Shown: piece after piece, positions 20,878 to 34,272 of the stretch | Layout: each line of letters opens with the position of its first letter | Position numbering within the stretch: position 1 is the stretch's first letter | DNA from: Lingula anatina | Lineage: Eukaryota; Brachiopoda; Lingulata; Lingulida; Lingulidae | Length of the DNA: 62,000 nt | Direction of reading: 5' to 3' | NCBI RefSeq assembly: GCF_001039355.2 | Contig: NW_019774759.1 | Span: forward strand, 21,072 to 83,071 | Translations under genes and position numbers: made by a program | Notes under the pieces: generated by a model | Databases searched by the model: none | Seen by the model: only the letters and a program-made list of their open reading frames with translations | What the model was told of the DNA's origin: nothing

Positions 20878-22126
20878 CCAGGTGTCACCTGGATTTTAAT
20901 GTATTAATTATCATTGTTATGTTTTTTTCTAAGTGTTTATTTCAACGATTTAAAAAACACTTACAATTTTTATTTCTTTATAAAAGCAATACCCCGGTAA
21001 GCGTAAGAATATGATTATTGTTATTGTTAAATTCATTATCGTTCAAATTTATGTTTTGTTTATTTGTGATTAAACATTTTGCACGTCATTTGCTTTTTCT
21101 CATCTTTTAAAATCACAATTTTAAAGTATTATTTCTGGTGTTTTCTTCCATTTGCGTATAATCTTCCGTGCAAGTGTTAGTGACCTTTTGGTACTGCACT
21201 GCGCAACAACGTCGCTCATTAACGTCATTTTTGTTAAGCATTGCATCAGCAGGTACATGTAGTGCTGACGATCTAGCAATAGACGAAACTGTACGTCAGG
21301 CTGTTTTAAATTGCTTCACAAATGCTTTCAATAAAAATGATCTCAATTAATTTATGTTTAAACAAAAGATCAGCAAATAGTGAGTTGAGTCGTTGAAAAT
21401 GTTTTGCTTGCAAAGTAAATTTTTTAAAAATAAACTTTTAAAAATAAACCAATAGAATTTAAAAATCGGTTTTTTTCCTAAAACAGGTTGCCATAGTAAT
21501 AAAATTCACATGGATATCCATCACTTTTTGATTATCTCTGGTCTTGCTATATACTGATGGCCAAGTGTGGCGAGTTAAGTCAATGAAAACACTTTACCTG
21601 CAAAGAAAAAAACAAGTTATCTGTGAAGAAAATTGAAAATATAAACAAAAACAATTACATTTCCCCTAGGGTTCTATAGTAATTGAATACAAAGTTCAAA
21701 TCACCACACTTATCATTTTTGAATCTTAATATGGATACAGTAGTGTCAACCATGCGCGTAAAAAAAATTGAGAAAATCCCATCAGACAGAAATTTCATAA
21801 GGGCATTACCTCAACCGCCTTTTTGCCAACACGGTCGTTGCAATGATGCATTATTTAAACTTGTTAAGATGGACTTGTTTAGATGGATCTAGGCCCAAGC
21901 AATAACACGTTGCAATACAGTTAAAAATTTTGATTATTTTTCTTATTTTTTTCCCTTTTATTTTATTTTTCATTATTTGAGTTACAAAACAAATTGCGCT
22001 GAACAGCATGGATTATGCACTATATATCTGCCACAACAGTTTGATATCATAATTTCAGCATAACACCCGGTGTCTTGTAATCCTATCGGTATTATATGGG
22101 ATTATATGTTCCGCGATTTCACGCAG

Positions 22127-22238
22127 GTTAAATCAAGTTTCAGAGAGCGCCACATGAACACTGACAAGAGAAATCAGCTCGATCTTCTTACGTCTACTGA
22201 GCTTTGGGCATCGAAAGGTTCGCCAAATCGGGGCATAG
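22127..22238 (+). CDS. isolated exon-like block, gene unknown
   Basis: A good acceptor (GATTTCACGCAG|GTT) and donor (ATAG|gtaagc) bracket a 112-bp open block, phase 0 in and phase 1 out. It encodes VKSSFRERHMNTDKRNQLDL followed by LTSTELWASKGSPNRGI. The composition looks protein-like, unlike the surrounding AT-rich DNA. No partner exons were found nearby, so it could be one exon of a large-intron gene, a captured exon, or chance. Confidence 0.35.
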
Positions 22239-23130
22239 GTAAGCTCAGTACCTGTGCTATATTTCATGTGCACATTTGGGACGAAGAAAACCAAGATATG
22301 TAGTTATTGGGTGCACATATTATTTTAAGTGTACTGCGTGTAAATAAAGACCAAATGGCAAACTTAAACTCAATATACTTCAGTCTTAGGAGTTTAACCC
22401 CCGTGTAAGCAGTCAATTCATCTCCGTCTTCATTTCATGATCAGAGGCTTAATTTCAGTGTCAATTCAAACAACAAAACTGAATCCCTTTAAACAAAAAA
22501 TAATATTTGTGAGATCTCCAGAATGCAGATTATAAGAAGTCCACTTTCTATTTGTGAAATTACAAAAACATCAAATTAAAGAATCAGACCCTGTTTTTTT
22601 AGGTCATCCTGACTCCTGCAACATTGTTTTGAAAATCTTAATTAATCTGCTCAGTCTCTTTATTGGAATCTAGGTTTGGCAAGTCGTTATGAATCTTTCC
22701 AATCTCTCCCATAAGTTGATTAAGCAATCGGAATGTCATGTGAGGGAATAAAGGAAACAAATGCTAATTACTGAACTAATCCTAAATCTTCTAGAACAAA
22801 CCATTGTTCCACCACCCATCGTCTTAATGCCTCTACTGATTAAAAAAAAAAAAAAAAAACAGAAATAAGCCGTTCTTAAATATTCCTGGAACCAGATTGT
22901 TGCAATTATTGTAGTAATTAAAAAGACGTTAAACGGTGTTAATTAACATTGGCTCATAGGCCTAACAATATTTCTGCATTAATTAATCATTTATTAAAAA
23001 ATTAATAATTATCTAAGCGGATAAAAACTTAGGCCTATCAACCCCGCTTAACAGCATTTTTGTGTTTGCGCGGATGACCTTATATAGATTTAAGTACAAC
23101 AACAAGTCCAAGTCACCAAAATAAATAAAT

Positions 23131-23174
23131 AATAATAATAATAATAATAGGCCTAATAATAATAATAATAATAA
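23131..23174. repeat. AAT microsatellite
   Basis: Two runs of (AAT)n separated by AGGCCT. Confidence 0.85.
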
Positions 23175-23384
23175 AATGAAAAAATATTGTGCCTTTTTCC
23201 AATATTCCCTCGTGATCTCCACTATCAGAATTGTGCCTTCATGATGTCATTTTCACCACGAAAGCAATACGCTTCAAGCAGAATCACCTCAAACTTTTAA
23301 TTATGCACCATTAGTAACATGGGCATTCAATAAAATTATTATCAAATTTTCGCATTTTGATGTAGTATCGGTGGCTACTCGTTT

Positions 23385-23492
23385 CCCATGATCATTGAAA
23401 AGGGTCAATACTGGCTTCCAACAAGCTTTCCGCAGACACGGTGCTTTTCAACGAAAGAGATTGAGCAGTTCAGTACTTCTGCTTTCATCATT
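23385..23492 (+). repeat. second copy of the 8368-8500 dispersed repeat
   Basis: It shares CACGGTG(C/T)TTTTCAA and AAAGAGATTGAGCAG with the copy at 8368-8500. It is diverged and its family is unknown. Confidence 0.55.
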
Positions 23493-24319
23493 AAACTCGT
23501 AATTGAAGCATAAGTCATGGTGGATATTTGTGGAATAATCGGTGGACGTCTGAAAATCACTGTGAAGATGACCAGTATTGCGTGTTGGTGAGTTTCTGAA
23601 TGTACCTGTGAATTTCACATTCAATGTTTCATGATTTAACAACCATTCATTGCACTCGACTCTCTCCTGGATTAGTTAATTAATTGGGTAATTAACTGAA
23701 AACCCACATAAAACTGCTTTATATCAATTTAGTCTACCTCCCACCCTAAAAAAATAAGATCAATATCGTTTAAGTATTTTTTAACGAATTTCATATAAAT
23801 TGTTACCTTCATCTCCAAAGACACCCATAATATAAAGACAAAAAAGTAAATGTAAGTAAAAGTTTTTGGTAAATTTCACATAGATTCATTTATGCTGTGT
23901 GGTGCATTGATTTTCAGGTAATTATCTACATGTACTTAATCTCTTAGATGGATAGTGTTGTCAAGTGCCCCTGAAAGATCAAGTAGTCTCTTTTGCAGTA
24001 TTCCTCCCACTCATCACAACAATGTCAAATCAACAAATGACTGGTTTAATGAGCAGTCATTACCCTAAGAGTAATGTGCGAAACTGAAGCATGCCAAATT
24101 CTACACATATTCAGCAATCCACTACTGTGCAAGACTAGAAAAAGTCATTTCTTGCACAAGACAAGCCCTGCCATATAAGACTGTATAATTTAAGTACATT
24201 AGTTTCAAATTAAGGCAGTTGAATTAGGATAATCATTATCATTACGTATTAAATTTTTTTATTTTTTCAATTTTCAGGGCTTATATATGAATTAAAGCTG
24301 ATTTGGGTGTGACCGAACT

Positions 24320-27300
24320 ATGGCCAGCAAATCCGCATTTGATCGCCTCAGACCACTGTGTGTTGCACTGACCAAGTGTCCAAGTAGGAAGGGTTTAGAG
24401 GAGCTTCGAGAGAAATTGAAATCAGAGGAAAGATCAGAACTGCAAGAACTTCAAGAATACGTGCTGTTTCCTCTGCGAATCATAGTTAAGCAGGGAGTTA
24501 AATTGTGAGTAGATAAGTAATTCTAAAAAGGAGTTTTGTGGTGTCAGAGTTCTTGGCAGTACCTCACTAGGCAGATTGACATGGGGATTGACTCATGTTG
24601 GCATATACAGGGCTTGACACTAACTTTTTTCGATACTGGCCCGAGATATTGGTAAATGTTGCAAGGATGATTTGACACATGACATTTTACTTGCTCTATG
24701 GGCCAGTGACCCCAGCGATTCAATGGCCCTAGGTTGGTTTTCAGTGGCCCAGGGCCAGTGGGCCACCCTTAATGTCAAGCCCTGATATATGCTGCAAGTG
24801 TTGTGTGATGGTTGACATAAGTGACTTGTGGAAGAGGGGCGTGGGGGCATACTGCAGGGATACCTGTGGATATTGGTTGTGAAAGTTGGAGTGAAAGGAC
24901 AAAATTATTATTGTTTTTGTCTGACCAGATCTTTTTTTAATTTGTGAAAATTATGAAATTTGTGAAAATCCACCTTTTGAATTAACAACAAAGAACAATT
25001 GATTCTTCCAAAATCTGATGTTGAAAAACATGGTAAACAATCAAACTGATATTTTACTTTCTTTTTTTTTCTAGCTCTGAAGAACTCTGCACAGATGCCA
25101 TCAGCTGTATGTGCCTGGTCCTGGAGAGGACAGAAGTCAGGAAGTGGGACATGTTCCATGATATCTTCAACTCTCTTTGTTTACTGATCAGTTCTCCCAC
25201 TGAACCAGGGAAATGTAAGCTCAGCCACAATGAGCCCTTTGTCCCGATTAGACACTGAATAGATTCCCCGCAGGGATTATGCAACAAGCACTAAAGTGGT
25301 TCGGCCATATTTGATCTGCGAATATGTTAGTTCGCTGTCCTGAATGAGCTCAAGGTCCAAATCTTTGATTCAGTTCACTGCTGTAGATTTGTGGTTTTAT
25401 GATTCACTTGAGCAAATACCAAATTTTCATCCTTTTTTAAGTAATTGTATCACAAACTTTGAGCACATTGACCTTGATTGATTTTTTATTATTCTTATCT
25501 TAGGTTTTGTTATATTTTCAGTGTCTCATCATTCAGAAGAACTGAAACTGGCCACTGTACAGTGCCTGCAGGCTTTACTGAGTCATTCAGTGGTCAAGTA
25601 AGTATATTTAAATTTATAAATTCATTAAGTAATTTAATTGTTCAGTCTTTTATTCTGATCATTTATGTATTAAAAAATAATTTATTATTATAATTTTTAT
25701 AGTGTACTCCAGGCTGCATATTCTGCGAGTTTTATCCCTGCGTTGGGCCATTCCGTCTCTCTTCTGCTGCATATGGTGGACACAGAGTCGGCTCGCCACC
25801 TCAAAAAGGCTGCCATGCAGTGTCTGATGGCTCTTGGGCAGTGTGATGGAAAAGGTGGTATTTCACTCTCACTCTCACTCTCTCTCTCTCAAACACACAC
25901 ACACACACACCCACACACTAACTTCATATATATTTTCATTAAATCAAGGGAACTTACAGAAGGAAGTCTTAGAATGAAATCATTTCAAACAATTTATTCA
26001 ATGTTAATTTTCTCAAACAGTTGCAACAGGTAATACAAGCATGACTTTGTACTAGATACATGTTATAATACTTTTTAAAAAATTACATTAAGAATAATTT
26101 ACTTTTGCAGTGCCTTGTTCTCTCAGTGTGCAGATAGGTGACACCTTTGCCTCCTTCCTGCCTGGGATAGCCATGGGGCTGTGCAAGATAATATCTGGAG
26201 ACACCAAACAAGGGACTAGTGTCATAGTGGTACTGTTTGTTTTACAGATTTCAATTTAAAGTTTTTTTTTTTTTTTTTTTTTTGGGGGGGGGGGGGGGTA
26301 GAGTTGTTTGCTGCTGTTTTTTTGTTGTTGTTGTTGTTTTACACAGAAGCTGTGAAAATATTTCCTGTTCCCTACGTTTTTGCATCAGTGTGAACAATAT
26401 TCTCAAAGTATTAAATGATGAAATTGCTGTCGAGCATGATTTGCTTTAAAAACTATTCTAAGTTTATCCATAAGATAAATATACAGTAGTGAAGGCTGAA
26501 ATTAAGATGATATCACTTTTCTGAAGTCTTCAAAAGAAAAATAAAGAAAGAAAGAAAAATACATGTATTGACCAAAAGCAAAAATCAGTAATTGCTTTTA
26601 TTATGCAATTTAATATGCCCTCCTAGATAACAATTAAAGTTTCAATGTTGCTGTCATCATTTAGTGTTATCATATTATTGATTATTATGTTTCCTTACTC
26701 TGAATGGCCAAGAACCATCTATTACATCATTGGTCTATATTATGATTGGTGATAATGCCATTAGTCAATATTGAGTTCTATTAGACCTTAAATTTGATCT
26801 TATTCTAATGACAACTAATAGCCAACATTGTTCTTTGCTGACAGTGGTAAACTTATTGATGAAAATTAAAATGAGCTTTATTCAACACCAGTGTGCTGTT
26901 GAAGCTTGGACCAAACTGGTAACCTTGGTAATGGGGGATGTGAACCTAGAGAAATCCAGAGAACTGAGAAATAAAAGCCAACCAGGTAAGTCATCAGAAG
27001 AGTTTTAAGTCTTTTTGTCTTTTTGATTTGTCTGGAAATCTGGATAGGTATAGGAAAAATTATTTTAAAAATTGTGTGTGTGTGTGTGTGGGTGTGTGGG
27101 TGGGTGTGTGTGGGGTGTGTGTGTGTGTGTGGGTGTGTGTGTGGGTGTGTGTGTGTGTGGGGGGGGCTATGCCCTTGAGATCCCAACCCACATCTCATCC
27201 CACCCCTATACAGAGTTAAGACCCTGGCACCAAGTCTTGTGTTTTTAGGGTTTTTGAAAATGGGTCTGGATTTTTGAAAATTGTGTATTTACGTTGTTGG

Positions 27301-30300
27301 ATGGTTTCTTGTAATAAACATTTCAATCAAATATATTTTCTTTCATATATCTGTATTAATTTGGATACTCCCAGTTCTTGTTGATGAACTCTAAAATTAA
27401 TATCTGAAGATTGTCCTAAGTATCAGCATCTTTATTTATTTATTTTTTTAATGTCATATGATTACAGTTTCAGCTAACAGTAACACCCCCCACAGACAGC
27501 TTCAAGTCCAAAGAACTGAAGAGTGGGCAAAGTCCACATCAGAAAAACTCATTTTACTGATCAAGAGGATTGGTTCTGTTGTTACTCACAGTAACTGGAA
27601 AGTCCGACTTTCTCTGGTTGAGTGGGCTGAATCTTTCCTTACTGTGTGCTCAAAGTAAGTAGCAGTGACTTAACTGTCTTGTTTCTGTTTAAGCTTCTTT
27701 TGCATCGGTCTTTCAAAAGAGCAATGAACAGTTTTTTCCCCACTTTCACCCCCTTCAGATTTGGGCCTTTGAGAGTGTTGGATACTCAGCATCTAAGTCT
27801 GACTCTTTCATTAGCATTAATGAAGATTAAATACTGTAGCCTTAGTTTTACATATTTTTTATACATGATTAATTATATATTATCCTGAATAAAAAAGTTG
27901 GACAACTTATAGAGTACAATAGTATATTTTTAGTTCAGATGATCAAACACATAAAACCATTTATTTATTAGAAATAGATGCAAATAAAGAAGGAGAAAAA
28001 TGTATATTTCTATAAAATCTTGATTTCAGATCCCTGTCCAACTGTGTTCCTCAGTTTCTGGAGACGCTAGTCTCTCTGCTGGGTGACGATTACCCAAATG
28101 TTGCCACCAGAAGCAAACAGGCCTTGACAACCTTCCAACAAAACTGTGAGGCCACTGAACAAATAAAACCCTTGGTGGAGCTCTTGGAAGAGAATTTGCT
28201 GCATCTGGCAACCTCCTTGCCACGTGTGATGAGGGTGGCGGATGACAGGGACAAGTTGATGACTCTTAAGCTTTTCACAGGCTATCTGCAGCTATTAGGT
28301 TAACTGTTTTGTAAATAACTTGGTTGGTTGGTTGGTTGGTTGGTTGAAATAATGGTGGTTTGGTTGATGGGTTGGTCTGTTGGTTAGTAAGTTGGTTTAT
28401 TGGTTGACTGGATGGTTGGTTGGTTGGTTGTTCAGTTGATTAATTGGTTTAATGGAAGGTTTATTTGATTAGTTGGATAGCTGGGCACTGGGTTGTTTGA
28501 TTGATTTAAAGATTGGTTGATTTGTTGGTAGACTGGTTGGTTATTTCATGGAATATTTTGGTTGACCTTTTTTTGTACTGAGAAGTAAACTTAGCATTCG
28601 TCTTTGTGAGCATACCATGTAGAAGGAAAACAAATAGTTTTAATTATTGTTATTTATACATACAGAGTTTGAATACTTGATTTGAGACTGTACAAATTTT
28701 CACTCTCAATTATGACCTCACATTACAATTTATATATGATAAACACTTTGAGGGTGAAAATTTTGCAAGAATTAATGTGAATTTTGAAGCAAGGTGATGT
28801 TCATAAAGTTCCAGCTAATACCAAACCAAAGATTGAAATATTTTCGACAAGCTTTGTGTGAGATAAAGGATCATATGATGATTCAAGTTACAATGTCACA
28901 AGTGATGTGAAGTTTACTGTCTATAATTTCTTGCAGGCTCCAAAGTGAACACCATGTTCTATTCCCACCATCACCTGAGGAGGCTGGCACAGGCTCTGGT
29001 TCAGGTGTTGGAGATGGACTGCACAGACATGAAAATAATAGAGGAGAGAACTCAGTCGCCAGGTAGGGTGATTACCAAAGAAATTAAGACTAAATGTACA
29101 AGGAATGTTCTTCAAACGAATGTTTTGATAATAATACCGTTAAGTGACTTGGTTCCACATCAGAAAGTGTCTTTTTTTTTTTTTTTGAGTAAAATTAAAA
29201 ATGATAAATCATGAAAAAGTTAATTAGTGGATTGCTTGCGGTGCTTGAAAATTTCTTGTTAATCCTGCAAAATATTCCAGTTTACAACTGTTGGTTGGTG
29301 AAGACGTAAGAAAACTACCAATAAGATTCAAAACTGTCTAGTTTAAAAGTGGAATCTATAAATACTGGGGAAATAAACTCAAACGACTCCCCAAATTTCT
29401 ACTGCACCCGTCTGTTGGAACTAGTATTTTGGAAATTTTTTTGACCGTTTCTTTGCCAAATCATCTGGTTGATTGTTTTGAACCTATAATGTTCAGACTG
29501 CTGGACTGATATAATTCCTTTAATGATGACACAATACATTTGAAATCAGTTTCTGCAGTTATCGTAGTCTGTACCAAAAACTTTTCAGCTTCCTGGGCCT
29601 TCAGGATGATATTGCACACTGTAATCCATTTAGATTCCATGTTTATCCTACCATAATTTTCAATATTAAGTTTTTTTTACACAGCCAAAACACTGAAAAG
29701 CTTAACATAATAAACTTTTGTTTGAGAAATTCTGAATCATTCATTCTGTGGTGAATTAAAACGATGATGGTTGTTTTCTTTTTACTCTGCCAATTTATTT
29801 CCAGGAGGTCTTCATCAACTTGACATCCACCATTCTAGTCTCAGAAAGTACTTTCAACACTTCCATGATGACAAGATATACCAAGAGGTGACAGTGATCT
29901 GCAGAACTTTGGCACATTTCGGTAAAACAAATATTTTTATAAGTTTTAGGAACAGAATAAGACCGGGTTGCCATACCTAGATCGATCTAACAGGATAGGT
30001 CCATCTAAGCGATAATTAGTTATCCTCTAGCAGCTTAGTGGGCATGACAGACATCTAAAACCCTTCAGTTGAAAACAATTTAGTGAGAATCCCCATGGAG
30101 ATAGATCGATCCCCAGTTTGTACGATAGAGTCTGGGAATGGTCCCTAAGTCAGTGAACCACATGTGATCAAGTGGAAATGGCACATGCACCTACTAGTAC
30201 ATGTAGTTGACAAGAGGTGTATCCAATGTATACTACTACATATGTCCAGGACAAAAGATCCATGCATTGTGCACTGTATATAACTTGCATACCTATGTGT

Positions 30301-33300
30301 TGTGCCTGATTGCAAGATACACGGTATATGAATCTTTTGTTCTAGATGTCCATTTAACAAAGATGATTTGTATCATCTTTTCGTGATAATTTTGGTTCTT
30401 AGCTAATGAAGCAGAAGATAAAGTATTGTAAGCAAGACTTCAATTGGAGATTCTGAAGAGAGTTTCCAATACTTTTATATCATCTATTCATATTTCAATA
30501 ATTTGACATTTATTTAGAATGAGAAAGTTTTATCCAAATAATGATTGATAATAACTCCTTCATAAAAGTTTTATCCAATTTTTTCATGATTTATGGCTTG
30601 ACTCATTACTTATTTGTTAAAAGAAAAACTTTATTTTATTTCAGGAGATATCCAGTTGCTTATGGATCATTTTCTAGATGTCTATCACGAGTCCTCGGCC
30701 CACAGGAAGGAGGCAGCCATGATCCTCAATGAACTTGCGCTAGGGGTGGTGGGAGACAGTGAGTTCCTCCTCTCTGAATTTCAATGTTGCAAGATTTTGT
30801 TAATAATATGATGAATAGAATTAACAAAATTTGAAAAATAGATAAGAATTTCATTTTAATTATCATCAATTCATTCAAAATGTATGGTACTCAGTTTGCT
30901 CAGCATGCCTGCCCTAATGGAATTTTTTTCCAGGGTCCTAAAAGATGCCCTAAAGGAAAATAGCCCAAAATCCTATAGGTTCCTATAGAGTATATGCTCT
31001 AGCTGGGAATCTCATAGGAGATCAACAGAATTCTTATGAAGTCCCATAGGGTTGAAGGGTTCTGCAGTATTCCTATAGAGTCCCATAGTGTCCTTCAGGG
31101 CATAGAAGTTATAGGAAGTTTTTGTCAGGCTGATATTTTTCATGTGTGTGGTGGTGGGAGAGGGCAGGGGGGTTCTGCCTTAAGAGCCCCTGATCCTCTG
31201 TTGTGAGTTTTTTTTTTTTTTTCTTACAACCCAAAATCATATCTGCTGAAATGCTGTACTTCAACAGTAGGATGAAGAAGAACAGTCGGGTGCATTTGAC
31301 ACCCCCCCCCCCCCCCCCTCCTTGTGTCAGCCTATGAGCAATGGTGTTACGAGAAGTGAAAATACATTTACCTTCAATTCTCCTAGGTGTGGAATCTGAT
31401 CTAAAAACTGTGGCAAAAACCAGACCTGAAGTGGAAGATCTTATCAGGTACATTATTGTATAGCTGCCTGGGAGCCAAAACATTCTCATCCAAATCAGAG
31501 CCTCGTCTTGACATCCATCCAAAGTAAATAATTTATGGCATTGGGTTGGGCCAGAATGAGACACGTGTATCACACAGCTCCATATCTGTCAATAAACATG
31601 GACAAATAACTCTGTATAATCCAAATGAACGTATTATGTAGATAAATGTTGGCATGTTTTTGACCAGACTAAATCAAATTGCAGTTTTTGTTCATTGAAT
31701 AAGAAATTGTTATATGTAATACTAATGATGTTTTACATCAAAAAAAGTTTTTTAACATTTCATATTGGTTCCAAACTTTAAAATTTAAATTGTGAATTGC
31801 AGCCAGACTCCTAAAGCATATATTCAGTCATATTAGATTTTTGTTTCAAAGACACCATTAATTTCACTAGTAAGTGTGCACCTAATATCACTTCTAAGAT
31901 TCAAAACTTTTTTCAGGTCATTATGTGAAGATTACCTGTCACCAGCAAATTTTGATCTTCCAACAGCTGTCCAGTCAGAGGCCACAAATTATAGTAACAC
32001 TTGTTCTAATTGGTTATTGCAAACAGACCCAAAGAGAGGTGGTCTGTCATTGGCAGCTTTGAACAGTAACATTATGCAAATTTGTATAGAGCTTGAAGGG
32101 ATAGGGAATTTTTCTAAAGTAAGTTGATTTTTTTATTACAACATGTATCAACTGTTACAAGTTAATGAAATATAAGAAAAATAGCCAAATCTAAAAAGAT
32201 TCTTTCTCACCCAAATATTTTGACATAACATCAAAGTGATATAATTAATGGCTTCCACAGCAATCTTTGATTTATACTGAAAGTTTGAAATGTGGACAAT
32301 ATCAATTTAGAAACAAATTAAGTCATATAAGTATAATTTTTGACACTAGTTGAAATAACGTATTAAAAAAAGACTAAAAAATTACTCTAACTTGATCTTT
32401 TGGTTTTAGGTTCTGCAAAGTGAATTCAACAAACTTTTAATAAGTATTCTGTACCCATTGCTGGAGAAGCTGGGTAGCCATGTAGCCATTATTAGCCATA
32501 CTGCCTATCAAACTCTGTGTACTGTGAGTTCAAGTTGTGGCTACAGGTGATAATATAGACTTTTTGTTATTATAATTAGTATATTTATGGTAATAAGAAG
32601 TATACAAAAAAATTCCCTTTCCTGACAGATAATAATAATAATAGTGGTTGTCATAATTGTAATGTAAAAAAGGATAGTTGCTGTTATTATTATTATTTTT
32701 TTTTAATCTGGTGCCTAAGAATGGTATTAGTTGAAGTATGCTTTCTGTAGGTTTGTGAGAATTTTTGTTATTATAAGTTCCCATGCATATAAAAGGAAGA
32801 ACAGCATTTTTAACTACATCCCAAATTCTTCTCTATTTTTAGTCTTCTTTAAAGATAAAACTGTTCTTAATTCTCCATTTTCAATTCATCGCCACATTTT
32901 TAATACCAGTGTTATGATTTTCATACCAGATATTGAATATATGTTATTAAATGGATTAAAATAATTGGATCATTTCATATTTCAATTGTAAAACTTTTTT
33001 TTAAATAATTATCCTTAAGATTTCAGAACACAGTGTACATATAATAAGTCATTCCTTTATTCAGTGATAAAAAATTAATATGCTTTATCACTTCAGTGGC
33101 ATCAGTGAACTTCTTTGCTGCAACAGTGATTATCTTGTGAACTCCATATCCCTACGCCTCCGCCATCTTGGTCGTAACCCCCAAGCACCGTTGGTCCTTC
33201 AGGTGATTCTACAGTACAGCGATGAAGAAATTATGAACTACATAGAAGATACTATAAAAGAGGTAGGTTTGAAGACCCCCAAAATGATTTGTATGAATAC

Positions 33301-34226
33301 AGATGTGAATTTCCAGTCTGGCCCCAATTCAAACGTCAGTTAAGCTGGGTCTGGTCAGTAAAAGCCTGTAGCAGTTGATGTTTCGTCCCTGGTATATTTT
33401 ATACAGGCAAGGGTGTAAGTAAAATACAAGTGCATTTATCTTAGGAGAGAATTTGAAGTGCCAGCCATGAGATAACGCTTGTCTGAAAGAGCCCTTTGAC
33501 TATTTGATTCAGATATTGGATGTCCTTGATCAGCATCATGATGAAGAAGCGGCCATATTTTTGAGAGTTCTTCACACGCTTTCTGTCTCCATTCTGAGGT
33601 GGTACCCACCTGACCAGAAACTGAAAACTGATTGGACAGAAACTGATTCCAAAAATAAAGATGTGAAAAGGGAAAAGTTGACATCAGACCAATTGCTGAA
33701 TTTTTTCTTGGATTACCAAAAACACAAACAAATTGCAGAAGATCTGGACAATTCAGATTTTGATGATGAAAAAGAAGATCAAAGCCAGCTCAGTGCAGAT
33801 GAGAAGCAGTCCAAAATTGATGAGGACAGTCAGTTTGAAACTGATCATTCAGAAGAAAAGAAAAAGGAAACACCAAGACACATCAAGCTTATTATGGAGG
33901 TGAGTGTCCTGTGCTGAAAAGCAAGTTTTCACTATGGCTGGCGTTGAGCTCATAGACCGCAGGCTTTTAAGGTTATAACAGTTTTGGCTCAGACTGTATG
34001 TACATTGAATTTTATTTTATTTTTATTTATTTATTTATTTATATATTATTTATATATTATTTATTTATTATTATTATTTTTATTATTTTTTGCCTTTATA
34101 GGTGCTTGAGAGATGTAAACATCTTATGTCGTCTGCTGATCCTAGACTTCGGCTACTGGTACTGGACATCATTGTATCTGGCTGTCATGTTCTTGCTGGA
34201 TATCAAGGTCTCTCTCCCCTCTCTCT

Positions 34227-34272
<46 letters not shown>

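Larger units (their letters stand above)
15060..24319. other. 9-kb gene-poor region with transposon relics
   Basis: No complete gene is recognised. It contains a two-copy 69-bp tandem repeat (15068-15205), half of a GATCGATC element (16155-16235), a decayed Tc1/mariner transposase (about 18420-19450), a MITE-like element (20429-20877), an isolated exon-like block (22127-22238), an AAT microsatellite (23131-23174) and a dispersed repeat (23385-23492). A 65-codon minus-strand frame at 17216-17413 is open but matches no family I know and has no clear splice sites. Confidence 0.6.

Noticed and set aside
27073-27168. His/Thr-rich and Val/Gly-rich frames over the TG repeat
   Set aside because: Pure microsatellite translation within a TTI1 intron.
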